Below are positions 23,841-36,893 of a stretch of DNA of 64,000 bases, piece after piece. The position numbers and the translations under genes are program-made. The first letter of the stretch is position 1; each line of letters starts with the position of its first letter. The DNA is from Purshia tridentata (lineage: Eukaryota; Streptophyta; Magnoliopsida; Rosales; Rosaceae), in assembly GCA_003254885.1 (NCBI GenBank), contig QANT01004569.1, positions 1-64,000 of the forward strand, given 5' to 3'. The notes beneath the pieces were generated by a model. It did not search any database. It was not told the DNA's origin and was given only the letters and a program-made list of their open reading frames with translations.

Positions 23841-25635
23841 GGAATTATCTGCATCATCTCAAACAAAAGGAATCCTGTGTTGCTGCTAATTATTTGCTAT
23901 GTCAAAATGGAGCGAATCCGCTGCTGCTTCCTGCAATTTAGTCATTTGCTGCCCATTTGGAGATGACCTTATGTTTTTTGTATCAAACGAATGTCATTTT
24001 GGGCTTTGTCCACCTCTATCTTTCCTCATGAATACTGTTTAGATTAAAGAGTACCTGCTTAGGGATTTTGACGATAGCTTGAACTTTTTGTTTTAGATCA
24101 TTGTTTATGAAAAGCTGTTTTGCTCTTTGGATTACATTCACAGTAGTTTTCTTTTAACCAAGATGAATGTTGGTCAAGGTAAAAAAAATAAAAATAAATA
24201 TTGAGGCTGGCTTTCCGAGTGGAACTGTAAATTTTAACAGGAATATGGTCTTCTACTTATGTTTTATGCGTTTCTATTGTATTTATGCCTCAATTTCGTT
24301 AAGGATTTAGGATTAAGCGTTTCTGTAGAAAATATAAGTAGAGGAACTAAACTCATTTTGATGAACATTGTTTCTATTTAGGTGCCATAGTAGCAGCTTA
24401 GATAATATAACCACCTAGTAGCATTATTAAGCTTTTGCTTGTGCTGCAGCGAGACTTCACGGGTGAGAGCAATGTTTAAAATAAAATTTTTTCCATAATT
24501 GCACTTTTTAAGTTAAAAGGGGGAGGAGGCAGGGTTCTTTATTTTCTCCTCCTGCCCCGGCAACCTCCCAGTCCGACTCCCAACTCCTCTCTCTCTTTCT
24601 TCCTTTCTCCCAGAGGATGGTTGGAGTTGGGAGGCACTTCACCCGTGCCATCCAAGAGAAGAGGGGAGGCACCGCCGGTTAGGTTGCTGCCTCTTGTGGT
24701 TTTTTTGTTTATTCTAAGGTTTGAAAGAAAAAAAATTATGAGTATAGTAATTGAGAGTACTAATAGACTCCCAAATAAAAACCATGCTTTTTGGTGTCTG
24801 GCCAAAAGACTGAAAGAGAAAGAAAACAAGCAAATCAAGCAAATCTGAGACACGTTTGACAAACTCTTGGATCATTTTACTATAGTTGTAGCAAAAGTAT
24901 AGTAAATGTATGGCAAAGGTAACTCTCTTGGTTCGAGGTCAAATTAATCACCCAACCTTCCCTATACAATTTGTCCCAATATCTATTACTAATACAATGA
25001 TCCGCATTTCCATTAATAACCCAGCGATAAGCAGCAGATGAAATCCATATCTCCTCCATTGGGTCTCTTGTAAAGGAAAAACTCTTGCAGTGGAACAGTG
25101 TTCTCCCAATTTTTCACAGAAACAAATTCAAAAGCAAGTGGCCCTCTCTATACTATATCTTTACACATTTGAATGCTCAAACCTGTGAAAGTTTCAGAGT
25201 ATAACAAAATTTCAGAATGAGATGACAAATCATATGACAACTTTCAACTTCCAGATGCTGATATTGTAGTGTTCATGTTCAAATTCAATTTTTTCACTGA
25301 ACAAAATTTCAGCTTTAGGTAGAAGCAGGCGCAAGCCCACTGATTCAAGCCCATTGAGTACAGCAATGCTAGTAGACAAGTGCTCCAGTGCTCAGTTTCG
25401 ATGGAAGTCATTCCTTGCCAATTGATCTTCCTGACAGAAAATATAGTCTATCCCACCATCCTACTTTTATATTTAAAAATCGAGATAAATATTAGGATGG
25501 AGGGAAGCACATGCCTCCCCAAAAGCGGATCACTTTCAAATTCAAGGTCAAGGAATGATTTCCACGTAAACAAATGAAGCAGTGGCAGGCTCATTTTGAA
25601 CAATGTGAGCCAACTCAGACTTAAGAGTAACCAAT
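23841..25635. other. Convergent intergenic region, EMC6 / RWA
   Basis: Contains the 3' UTRs of EMC6 (+) and RWA (-). Open frames on both strands around 24539-24862 have no protein character. No further gene seen. Confidence 0.5.
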
Positions 25636-28600
25636 TCAGAGAATAACCCTTACCAGCAACTGGGGGATTTTTAGGAAGACAAAAGAGATGGAATATAATG
25701 CACATGAAACTGCTATGGCTGTAACTATGTTGTTGACGAGGCGCTTGTCATCTTTACTGGGTACAAATGCTATTTTCAATGTATTTGTCAGGTCAAAAAG
25801 TCTGTAAGAAATCTGCAAGCAAGCCAAAATTGAAGCATGAATTAATGCCAGATATTTTCAATATTACAGCATACAACTTCATTTACTTACTGCAACGTAT
25901 ATGGAAGAAGTGAGCATGAAGTTCAACATCGGGTAATCTGGGATCATTGAAAGCAACAACTTAGGCTGAGCATCAGGAACACCTGATCTGCAAGTTCTCA
26001 TAAAAACCATAATAAGAAAGTTATCCTCCATGCCTAAGTATAAGTCTGCAAATTCAGGCATATATATGTATACAATACAACCTTCCCTTAAACCAAAAAG
26101 AAAAAAAAATGTAACTCAAGCAGTTCTCAGTGACTCACTATCCCTTTTTTATTGTTGACTAACAAAAGGAACTATTTCAAACATTTGCCTTTTTCAGGGA
26201 AAACACTGACCAAATTAGAAGTTGAGAGGGGATATTAAACTGGTCCCAAAATTCACGGTAAATTGATGATAATTTCTGCTTCTGTTAACATTAGGAAACA
26301 TTTTCCAGAAAACAAGGATAACCTGATTAGCAGGAGCAAAAGTGAGAAGCCTGTCCCTTGCAATTAGAAATTTCATTTATACATATGTGGGCTAAGGCTA
26401 ATATCAGCTAGTTTGTCATTATATGTGAACTGTCTTCAGCAAATGACTGAAGCGTAAGGTGAACCTATGTTATTAGTGAAACCTTAAAAGTGTTGCAGGA
26501 ACAATTATGAGCTTTAGAATACCTTAACCAGACGTGGAACTGCAAGATGTAGGTCTCCAGTGTTATCTTTCCGAGCCATCTGGTAAACCAAAGACAATAT
26601 TAGGGAACAAAAAAAAAACAGAAGTTTTAAACACCAATAATTACACATAATGGTGTCATTTTTAACTAAATGGTATATGCAGCAAATGATAGGACTTTAA
26701 TATTTTATTTTCAAAAAAAAAAAATAGGACTCTAATTATTGAGAGAAAATAGATTAACAGACAATTAGGTATATGCAGCAAATGATAGGACTTTAATATT
26801 TTTATTTTCAAAAAAAAAAAAATAGGACTAATTATTGAGAGAAAATAGATTAACAGACAATTCACAAAATGAGAACTCACGCAAAAAGGGTCAAAGAGTA
26901 GCTGCGGAATTGCTGCGTGACATTTCGCAAAGATATGTAGACCCTGATCAACAAGAATGAGATGCTATATTAGTAAAAAGCAAAAACTTCCGAATAGTCC
27001 AATTTGTCAAAAGATTCAAGGAAAGTTATCATACGTTATAGGAATCCATGAGGTATAAGGATGAAATTTATTGTAAGTAAGCTTGTCCATCTTGTATATA
27101 TACTCAAACCACAGATATCCCACCTAGAAATTCAGAATGCATCAGAGATGAATGTTTAAGAAACAGGATTTTTCTTAATATATGAGAATTATAATACCGT
27201 TAAGGATATCAGAGAAACAGTTGCTTTGATTGATATTTTATGCTTCCATTCTGATTCCTCCAGTTTCTCCATCCACCTTTCAACCTATCAACCCACCAGA
27301 CAGATGTAAATTACACTAAAGATAAAAATGGGTTGGACAATGGAAAGGTTTTAATTGGGTCTTACAGTTGGATGATAGTAAGCATATATCATTCCAATTA
27401 TCCATATGTATCGATCAAGGCCCGAGCGGAAATGCCACTCATGCAAAAGGGGTAAATCTGGTTTTGCAGGATCTGTGTAGGCTGCAATTTTAAGGGATTT
27501 GGGTTAGTGACCTCCAATGCCTTGAAATGGAAATTAAAGCTTAACCAGTTACTTACACAGGAGGAATGTAAATGGGCTCCAAAGCAATTCAAACACTCCA
27601 GGTATTTCCCATACCAAGATAACAACGAAGAAGCAAGCAGCCATTTTAACAGCTATCACTGACCCAATCTCATTATACTTGCTCAGAATAGCAAGCGCCC
27701 CATAAACCATAAGAGTGAACAGAGTGTGCATGGGACAGATGTAGTAAAGTACATAACTGTTATTAAGGACAACACAGCAAAACAATACCAAGAAATTAAG
27801 CCGCCACATCATCTGCTCAAACAAAAGGAATGAGACGAGTAAGATATATGCTAAATCTGACATTTCACACATGTAATCTTAATCTAGGGAGCTGCATACC
27901 TGTGCAAACCTTGCTAGGCTGAAATCTTTGCGTACATAATAATAGGAAAAGTTTCCAAATCCAGTCATCCAGACATATGCAGCAATGAAGACTCGGATTG
28001 CATTATAAATTTCTGATGCAGCAAAATAGTGGTACAGCAAGAATAGCACCTGTAACATAGAGGAACAAAGAGTAAGACCTCAATGATGGATATATACTTA
28101 TACAATGCCTAAAGAGCAGGGGTATAGAAATCCTCCATGCACTCTGTCACTGTTTAACTTTTTGAGCTGAAAATGAAAAGAGTATACACGGAAAGCCAGA
28201 TGCCTTGTACATGAGAGAAGCATGATTTGGTGCACAAGCACCCAGACCTAAAGGTTTTTATATTGGACATGGGTACCCAAATAAAATGTCCACAAAGCTT
28301 ATAGGTTTTCTAAAATTAAAGATCTTATTAATAATAAACAGGCATACTTACAAAGAGAAAAACTGCATCCAGCTGATCTTATTCATAATAAGCAAGCATA
28401 TTTAAAAAATAATACAAATAGAAAAACCTGCATCCAGCCTTTCCACTCCTCAGTTTGATGCCTATTCAAATAAAGTATGGATTTCCCGGTGAGTGGAGAC
28501 TTCTCATTGTGTATCGTGAAAGAAGTCATTGCCGAAACAATGATAAGAAGGAAGTAAAGAAATATGAAAAGGTCCCGATTGTAACTCTGCACAAACAGAA

Positions 28601-29654
28601 GACGGTAAAGCCTTATCATAAAAAGATATTTCTAAGAAATAGCAAAATTAATAAAATATTTCACTAGTACTTTCTTTTGTTAATTTTTATGTTTGACAAT
28701 TCAAATTAGCCTCTTATAATCAAATATTTGTTTAGAGGCATTTGCTTCATTGAAAATCAAACCATGCCGAGAATGAATAATGAAATGTTTAACGCAACAA
28801 GATTAAGTCGTCACTGATACCTTTGTTGATGAGTTGAAGAAATCTGTACGATCGCATAAGTAGAAATATGCTAAAAGGAGACTAAATTCAGATCTGTAAG
28901 AGAAGAAAGGGCGGCAAAGGTCATCATTCTATTACACCAGTAAAGAACATTTCTCGATTTGATCCATGAATAACTTACATTGCTCTAAGCGTCAAACGAT
29001 TTTCAAGCAAGAATGACTCATCCATCAAAATGAACCTAAAAACAGGTATAATAAACATAATAAGCACAGGGCATACATAATCAATCATAATTGACAATTC
29101 AGCGGTCCTTGACTGTCATTTATAAACACCTGAAAATAGGCAAATAGGCAGATGAAGTTCGAGCTTTGGGAGAGGCAGATTGGAGACCTCCTCCCTCCAA
29201 TAAAACAGCTCTGTCATCCTCTTTAACGGCGTCCTTGGCCACTTCAACCAAATTCACATCAGAGTGCCTACTAGTAATTAAACACCAACCCCATTCAGCA
29301 CAAACATAAGCAAACAAGTTCATTTTGAGCATGTACTACTTACATAAATACATATAGTTGTGTGTACTTGTGCATGCATTTATATTATAGCAGTTGATAT
29401 AGCGCAAGAACTGTTGAACTCACAATTTGGAAGAGAGTGAATTCTTCTTGTACTCCAAGAACTCGGAATAAATCCAAGCTGCGACGATAGGTATAACCCC
29501 GAGCAAAAACGAAACCTGCAAAATCCATCGAACAAAAATCAGCGACGAAATCCACACCAATTCAAAAGCGAGAGCACTCGAATCAGAGCAAGATCTGGAA
29601 GAAGCTGAAGAAAGCGAGTACCTGGCCAGCAGTTACAGGGCTAGAGATCATCAT
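25636..29654 (-). CDS. RWA2: REDUCED WALL ACETYLATION protein (Cas1p-type), 547 aa
   Basis: Fifteen coding exons on the minus strand: 29654-29622, 29515-29424, 29267-29130, 29035-28979, 28893-28821, 28586-28428, 28049-27900, 27812-27557, 27481-27366, 27284-27198, 27123-27035, 26943-26881, 26579-26523, 25987-25891 and 25812-25636. Phases close to 547 residues. Diagnostic stretches include [85 protein letters not shown] and FDLTNTLK. These are the multi-pass Cas1p/RWA fold of the Golgi. RWA proteins supply acetyl groups for O-acetylation of xylan, pectin and xyloglucan. Naming it RWA2 rests on similarity and the nearby galactokinase (At3g06550, At3g06580); the paralogue is less sure than the family. 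The stop at 25636 follows a possible donor (CTG|GTAAGG), so the last residues could differ. Confidence 0.92.
26672..26863. repeat. About 96-bp tandem duplication in RWA intron
   Basis: Two nearly identical adjacent copies begin ggtatatgcagcaaatgata at 26672 and 26768. They lie between coding exons 12 and 13 of RWA and differ mainly in A-tract length and a 3-base gap. Confidence 0.9.
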
Positions 29655-29850
29655 TTTGGCGAGCCACGGATCAGTGAGAGAGAGAGAAAGATCAATGCGC
29701 AAGCATTTCACAGATCTCCGATTCGCTCAGAATCTGAATCCAAATCTAAATCTATGGGTGGAATGTAATGTAATGTATTGTATTGTAATATACGCCGCGT
29801 TACAGCGAATTAATTGAAGAAGCGTCGGAGAAGGTGAAAAACGAGCGCGG

Positions 29851-29853
<3 letters not shown>

Positions 29854-29890
<37 letters not shown>
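29854..29890. repeat. (GA)n microsatellite upstream of RWA
   Basis: About 18 GA units, 200 bp upstream of the RWA start codon, in its promoter or leader (CT on the sense strand). Confidence 0.95.
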
Positions 29891-29894
<4 letters not shown>

Positions 29895-30056
29895 GAGTTA
29901 TGAGTGACAACTGACAACCATGTATAATTCTCCGCTCTTTTTCTTTGTTGGTTGACACTTGACGCTTTGAGAAATTGAAAATTCTGGTTTTTTTTGTTGT
30001 TTGTTTTATGTGATAGCGCCATTTTTTCTAATCATGGTTTTGTTTAAATCATTTCC

Positions 30057-30701
30057 TTAATTTCTCTTTCTGGGGATGGAGCTTGGCCAGTCGTTTGTCG
30101 GGCGTCGGATCTAAATCCAACGGTGTGGATGCAGCGTTCTCGCTGTGAGGATTGGGTTTTTATGAGTTCTGACATTGACAGATTAACCTTGCCTCTTTTA
30201 CTCTTTATTCACTAAAATTTTCTTCATTTTGTTGCAAGGATTTCTTTTTCTTTTTTCCTTAAGGATTGGGATAAGTGCTTATTAGTTTTGAAATGGAGAG
30301 ATACAGAGCACCAAACATGTCACATCCAAATTTAATGTACTTTAGGCATCTCTCCCCACAAACAAGTAAATGGAAAGATTAATTTCTCTTTCTGGGGATG
30401 GAGCTTGGCCAGTCGTTTATCGGGCGTCGGATCTAAATCCAACGGTGTGGATGCAGCGTTCTAGCTGTGAGGATTGGGTTTTTATGAGTTCTGACATTGA
30501 CACATTAACCTTGCCTCTTTTACTCTTTATTCACTAAAATTTTCTTCATTTTGTTGCAAGGATTTCTTTTTTTTTTTTTCCTTAAGGATTGGGATAAGTG
30601 CTTATTAGTTTTGAAATGGAGAGATACAGAACACCAAACATGTCACATCCAAATTTAATGTACTGTAGGCATCTCTCCCCACAAACAAGTAAATGGAAAG
30701 G
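30057..30701. repeat. 322-bp tandem duplication
   Basis: Copies at 30057-30378 and 30379-30700 start ttaatttctctttctgggga and end aagtaaatggaaag. I count roughly six single-base differences plus a T-tract length change. No ORF is contained. It lies upstream of RWA. Confidence 0.92.
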
Positions 30702-32403
30702 TTATTAAAATGTATTGCGTAAGCGTAGAATAAATTTTTGATCTCTCAAATTCTATAAGTTCATTCTATTTAAAGAAATATTTTGAATCTCATTGTTGGG
30801 AGGGACCATAATTATAATAATAATCTCTATGACACAATGAGGTGTCAATACTCTTTTTAATTTTACTAAAGTAAAGAATTAAGAATTAATAACATATCAC
30901 ATCAATCAATGATTAATGAAAAATTAGGTTGTATCACATCAGCTTGGATAAAATAGAACTAATTAGTAGTAAAACTTAGGTTTGATATGAGAGTAGTAGG
31001 TAGGTAAAACTCACATTAATTAACTGATATTTGGTACACAAGATACAATACAATTAGTAAAGAACAATGCTAGGGATCTTAAATTTATATTTGAAAATTT
31101 GGATCCTAAATGATGATACATGACCCACCTTAAATAATATTAAGTTTATTACAAGTAAAATACTAATATATGTATTTTAGAATTAAAATTTAAGTTAGCA
31201 TTATTGACTAGCAAAGAGATGATAAATCGTTGTCGGCAGATACTAAAGAGGTGGGTGTAGAAAAGGTACAGAAGAGAAAAACTGAAGCCCGAGCCCAAAA
31301 TTGGCAGAAGCCCAAGAAAGCGTATGGCCTGTTTAATCCAACCTCTGATTGTTTGATCACCACTAGACATCTGAAACGCATTGCACCAAAGGAAAAACTC
31401 AGAATATAAACTTAACAAGTAACTTCAAAAACAAGAAAAAGGGAAAAGAAGGATTTACTGGGATGACGTGGCAAATGACCGACAAACCGTAGTCGTGTAC
31501 AAAGAGCCCGCGAGACGAGGTTCACGAATCTTGTTTAATTAATGGGATACAGGACAGTTCAGGACGTGCATACGACACGGGAAGCAATGCCCATCCCCCA
31601 CACATACAAAAAGGAATCTTTTATTTATTTTTATATATTGTTTCATTTTGGGGGAACTTTTCAGATATTATTTTCTCAATTAATTTCTTTGAAACGCCCA
31701 CCCAGGATTAGACATTGTGATTAGAATGGTGAACTGTTAAAGGTTCTATATATGAATTTAGCTTCTCTTCATTTTTAATGGGAACGAGGAGGATGGGGTG
31801 GGGGACTTCACTAGGCCCATCCCAATCCATATAAATATTCTGCGTTTTAACAGGCCCCACCCCATGAGCAATTGAGCAATCAAGCAACTACAAAAAAAAT
31901 TAGATATTAGATAGTAGGAATGCATGAGGAGATTGATCCATTCCACCATTTTATATAGAATCATGAAATAAGATGAGATTTAATTAACAAGCTTTCCAGT
32001 TTGAACCAATCAACCAACCAAAAATTTGAGCAAAAGGCTACTTTCCTATCTAGGAAACCTGCAAATATCAACCTAGCAAATAAAAAGAGTATTTAAAGCT
32101 ACAAAAGGACTTTTCTCCAAGTTCTTTAACAACTTACATAATTCCTAAACCCCCTCCACCACACATTGACAAAACTAACCATTAACATATGATGAAGCTG
32201 ACTTATAAACCTAATTATACTTACTGCACCCACTGATTGATAATACAGCAAAAAAATAAAAACAGACAACAGAATTCAGAAAGCATCCTATCCTTCTTCT
32301 TTCTACAGACAGGACACATCAGTTTAAGAAAGAGAGAGAGAGAGAGAGAGATTGACCTAGTTGCCAATGCTCAGTCCTCAAACCAAGAACCAGGGGCCCG
32401 GCC
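30702..32403. other. Intergenic DNA between RWA and acidic-protein gene
   Basis: AT-rich and non-coding as far as I can see. It includes the 3' UTR of the acidic-protein gene and a short (GA)n run at 32332-32350. Confidence 0.45.
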
Positions 32404-34132
32404 CTATCGCTTGGATGGTCTCTCATCATCCTCCCCACCATCATCACCATCCGAATCATCTTTGTCCGATCTCTTTCTCTTTGGTGGAGCCTCAACCTTC
32501 CCACCAGCATCATCATCCTCCTCATCTTCTCCTTCATCGACATCTTCATCTTCTCCTTCTCCATCTCCATTCTCTTCAGGTTCAAAATCACTGGCGTCTT
32601 CCTCATCCTCCGCCCGGCCTACTGGCCGGACCAAGTACTCGGTTCCTATATCGTCCTATACGTTTTTCAGAGATGTCAGCAACAGTTTGATCAGAAGATA
32701 CCATAACAGAGCAGGAAAAAATAGATGCATGACATTGATATCAAATCAAATGAAAAACAAGTGCACAAATACACCATAGAAACTGACATTAAAACAATTG
32801 AGAAGAAGAAAACAGAGTAATTTCACATTAACCAAGCCGAAATCAGGCTGCTCAGGTTCAGATCCAGATGGGGAGTAATTTCATCCTTTTACCCACAACT
32901 TTTCAGCAAGCATAATAGTGAAAAGAGAGATAATTTAAGAAATAAGAGGTAATATTATGAAAATATGTCACAATTTTAGTCAGCAAAGAGGGATTAATTA
33001 GGCTGAAGATCTTCCCAATTCAAATGAGGCAAAAGTAAAGCATCAACAGCAGTAATACACTACATGCCAAATTACACAAGAAAAGTAAACTAAAGTACTA
33101 GCCAGCTTTAATCAATTTAAAATAAAGGAGCAAATTTATAAGTTCCATAGTATCTGTGTATAGGAACAATTTCAAGAAAAAGAGAAGCTTAACAGGGAGG
33201 GAAAAAAAAAACAGAGAAGAAAATCTGAAGCAGGACTGTCTCCATCATAGCATGGTCACAGATCAAACACAGAAAGGTCTTTACAGGAGAAAATAACTTT
33301 TTACAAAAATCAAAATAATAATAACAATAATAAGCTAAGATAGCGATGCTTAAAGATCTATGAATACTACCACCACTCAACTTCAGGAAAAATAGAGAAA
33401 ACCTTAACATTAATTCAACCGAGCTAACAAATAAAGCATATAAATATGGAGTGCACATTAACCACAATTATTGCACACAGTTCTTTGCTAACAAAGTCAT
33501 GAAGATATGAACAACCAAACAGAGCCAAAATTGATAGCCAGAAATTCAGACAAGCAGATCTGAGAGAAAAACTCAATAATTATCTTTTAAATTAGATTTC
33601 AAGAGCTGACTACTAGTGAAATCAGATTAAACAATATTTCTTCACACAAACACAACAAATAGATACAAAAATACTAGATCTGATATATTTGAGCTAAGAA
33701 AACTGCTGAATCAAATAAGAAAAAAACTAACAAATTAGAGCTTATTACCTCTTCTTCACCCTCGCCATCATCATCGTCGTCGTCGTCGTCTCCTTCGTCA
33801 TCGTCATCGTCACCTCCTTCACCTTCTTCATCGTCTTCGTCTTCATCGTCGTCCTCGTCCACAGACTGAACCGGAGGACCTCCAGAGGACTGCACGACCT
33901 CCTGCACATCTTCCTCGTCATCCTCCTCTTCCTCGTCCTCATCATCGTCGTCCACATCGTCGTCGTCGTCCTCGTCCTCGTCATCATCGTCACCGTCCTC
34001 TTCTTCGTCGTCCAAGCTGTCGTCGGACTCGGACTCGGACTCAGACTCGGACTGCGACTCGTATTGCTCCAATTCCTCTGCAGTCAAAGGCTTAACTTCG
34101 TTTTCCTCCACAACCTCCTCCATAACCTTCAT
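32404..34132 (-). CDS. Highly acidic nuclear-type protein, 211 aa
   Basis: Two exons on the minus strand: 34132-33749 and 32655-32404. They are phase 0 and joined by a 1.09-kb intron. The N terminus (MKVMEEVVEENEVKPLTAEE) leads into a Ser/Glu/Asp block (QSESESESESDD) and then a nearly continuous Asp/Glu tract broken by VQEVVQSSGGPPVQSVDEDD. Exon 2 starts with a conserved-looking ordered piece, IGTEYLVRPVGRAEDEEDAS, then more acid. It ends with basic nuclear-localisation-like motifs (PPKRKRSDKDD, RPSKR). The composition resembles acidic histone chaperones or prothymosin-like proteins; I do not recognise a defined fold. The acidic tracts are GAN-rich codon repeats, so homology from composition alone is unsafe. 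Confidence 0.75.
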
Positions 34133-36228
34133 CTTCACAACCCTAGCACAAACTTCCAGAGAAAATCTCCTTTGCTTTTTATCTAAATTTTTTTTCCCGG
34201 AAAACCAATTGGAATTTGGAGCGAGTGAGATAGGGGGAGAGAGGGACGAGAGAGAAGCTTCTTGGTTCGCTTTACCAGTAGCTCTGCAACCAGTGATCTC
34301 AGCCGCTGAAATGTGGGTTCACGCGGATCGGTGACGTGGCGCGAGATCGGACGGTCCTGATTAGCCAATTTGTACTTTTGTGTTTATAGAGTTCCTGCGG
34401 CGCGCCAGATTCTTTGCGAGTCAGCTGCTTGTCACGTGCGAAGAAGGCATCGTCGAGGTCACTAGGGTTAGGGTTTCTCTTTCTCCAGATACTGGGCCCA
34501 TATTGTTGGGCTAGAACTAGGCTCACTTCAAACACTTTATTTCACTGTTCTTGATCTATGTTCTTAATTAGGCCTAACAAACAGTGTCTGGCCCATCGTT
34601 GTTTTTGTTGACCAAAAAAACAAACTTGATTTTGTGATTATAGTTTTTTTTTTTTAATTACAGGAGAGGGACAAAAATTTGAACCTGGATGTGTTGAGAA
34701 GAATTTTTGTCTTGGACCAACTATGTCAACTCCAATTCACCATAAGTATTAACTATAATTTTGTGATTATAGTTTATAAGTAAATATCAAACAAAGTTTT
34801 AATACCATGCTACTCATTCCATTACCTTAAATACTTTTTTCTTTTTCCTAGTCACACTATTAATGCATAGATTCTCATCTAATGTATATATTAGTTTTTC
34901 CTTTTTTCTTTTATTTATTATACCGTTAAACCATGTTAAGTTTTTGCTGCATAATCTACTATCATAGTTAATACTTTTTTTTAATCTACACGTAGATAGT
35001 CTCTAAGAGGCACATACTACTCTGTCTTTATCGAAAAATGATATTTTTTAAAGTTTAAGATTTTAGAAATTAATTATTATATGCATGTTAGAATTTAAGT
35101 GGATTAATAATACCACATCATTATGTTACTTGGTGTTACAGCCACACACAATAATTTTTCATCTTATCTAACCCACAAAATCACAAATACATGTATATTA
35201 TTATTATGTATAGTCAGAAAAACCTCGAAAATATTTATGAAACATGACACAACAAGAAACATACTAGTCTTTTCTCCAAATTGTGTAGTGTTGTGATTTT
35301 GTTTTGGTAGGTACGGTGGTGTTTAAGAAAGAAGACTGCGCTTTCTTTGAGGTCAAGAAACATACAATTGTACGCGGTCCATTCAAACCCTTTAGGTGGA
35401 TTTAAATTACCAATTTGATTGTCAAAAAGAAAAAAGGAAAAATAAATGAAATATGCGTAGACTATATGAAAAAGACAGGGTATATATGGTTCTTGGCTCC
35501 TACACGTATAGTGCATGGTCAAAGACTTGGCAAGAACGGTAGGTAGATATGCATGAACAACTCAATAACAAAAGAAGCCAACACGACAACAACTCATTAC
35601 TAAACTCTATCTTTCTTACACAATATAATTAAAAAATAAATAAATCAACGAGTTCTTTGGAAAAAAATTACATAAAAATTAAAATATAATGAAATAGAAG
35701 ATACACCTAAAAGTCAGCTAGGATGGCTAGTTCTCACAAATCACGAGTACTACAGTAGTCCAAGAAACAACATACAAAGTGAGGCAAAGAATAAAAATGA
35801 TAGAGCTCGATCAAGACCTTCCCTTCAAACACATGGCCGTCCATTGTTGCATGCATGCCTCTCACATCTCCAACTAACTATCTTTAAAACTAAATTCCTC
35901 TCCTACATCATTTACTAACAAGTTTAGCATGATATTAAAATTATATTTCCTTAAAAAATGTTAGATTCTTGGTTTATTTTTTACTCATTATGTTAACTAA
36001 TAACATGTGAATGCTCATATATATATATAAGTTGTAAGTATCCGTCACATCTGACATCCCCATGCAACTTTCAATAGTGGGCAACCAAATTTGCATTGTG
36101 AGAACATCGAAGGGTACGTCTTCAGGCATATGTTCATAATAAAAGAAATATCTATTTTTCGCCAAAATAAAAATAAAAATCTATGGCTAGGAATTTTTTG
36201 GGTTTTAGTCATAAAAATCGAATATAAT

Positions 36229-36278
36229 TATATAAGTGGCATATCACTGTATGTTGAAATTGATATGTCACTTATATG
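36229..36278. repeat. 18-bp inverted repeat, 14-base loop
   Basis: Left arm tatataagtggcatatca (36229-36246), right arm tgatatgtcacttatatg (36261-36278); 16 of 18 positions pair. It could be a tiny MITE remnant or a stem-loop. Confidence 0.7.
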
Positions 36279-36578
36279 AAATGCCTAATGCCTCACGCCA
36301 TCCTCTTTATCATGTGATGTGGTATATAAACTCGATTAATTTACTGCCCAATTGGCATCTGGGTCAAATCACATGTAGCTGCTACACGTGTACTACTCGA
36401 TCTATATGCCTAATAAAATTACACACTCAAAATTAATTAAAACACCAAGCACATACATATTATTCATGTCCCAGTTTTCCAAAATCCAACTTTAGACCAT
36501 GCTAGAAACTACAGAGCAGCATAAAAAGGACAAATAGAAGAAGATATTTTGTAAGCAAAAAACAGAAGCACAAGGCCC

Positions 36579-36603
36579 AAAACACACACACACACACACA
36601 CAC
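36579..36603. repeat. (CA)n microsatellite
   Basis: About twelve CA units directly before the small membrane-protein ORF, in its presumed leader. Confidence 0.9.
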
Positions 36604-36617
36604 AGATCATCATCATC

Positions 36618-36893
36618 ATGTGCCCTGCAGCGACGTCGTGGTACTCCTCTGTTTTCCGGTGTCTGGAGTTCGATTTCTCGATGCCAACGGTTGCGGCGGG
36701 AATATTCCGGTGGCCCGGAATATTCGACTTCTCCTACTTGACTTCCGGGTGGAATTTGAATTTAGAGAGCTTCAGGTGGTTGGGTTTCTCGATAGTGGAT
36801 GATGTGCTGTGGACCTTGGTGACGGTGGTAGAGTCCTTAGCCTTGGTTTGTATGCTTTGCTTCTTCTTTCTCTTCTGTGGCTGTACCCTCTGA
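36618..36893 (+). CDS. Small membrane protein of unknown function, 91 aa
   Basis: Single ORF that looks like a real short protein rather than a shadow. It starts MCPAATSWYSSVFRCLEFDF, has a middle rich in Trp, Phe and Gly (FRWPGIFDFSYLTSGW), and ends in one strong hydrophobic segment (LVTVVESLALVCMLCFFFLF) followed by CGCTL. A TATA-like cataaaaagg lies about 100 bp upstream (36519-36528), with a (CA)n leader between. I have an impression of similar plant proteins of 80-100 residues with the same WYSSV.RCLEFD start and C-terminal helix, but I cannot confirm it. Function unknown. Confidence 0.55.
   Translation: MCPAATSWYSSVFRCLEFDFSMPTVAAGIFRWPGIFDFSYLTSGWNLNLESFRWLGFSIVDDVLWTLVTVVESLALVCMLCFFFLFCGCTL

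Larger units (their letters stand above)
34133..36617. other. Promoter of acidic-protein gene and intergenic DNA
   Basis: 34133-34560 is GC-richer and is the likely promoter and leader of the acidic gene. The rest is AT-rich with no supported gene, apart from the hairpin at 36229-36278. Confidence 0.45.

Noticed and set aside
24539-24862. Overlapping ORFs on both strands
   Set aside because: No protein character; a G/C-rich patch without stops, probably transcribed 3' DNA.
32237-32779. 180-codon Ser/Pro-rich ORF on the + strand
   Set aside because: Antisense of the acidic-protein second exon; GAN codons read backwards give Ser.
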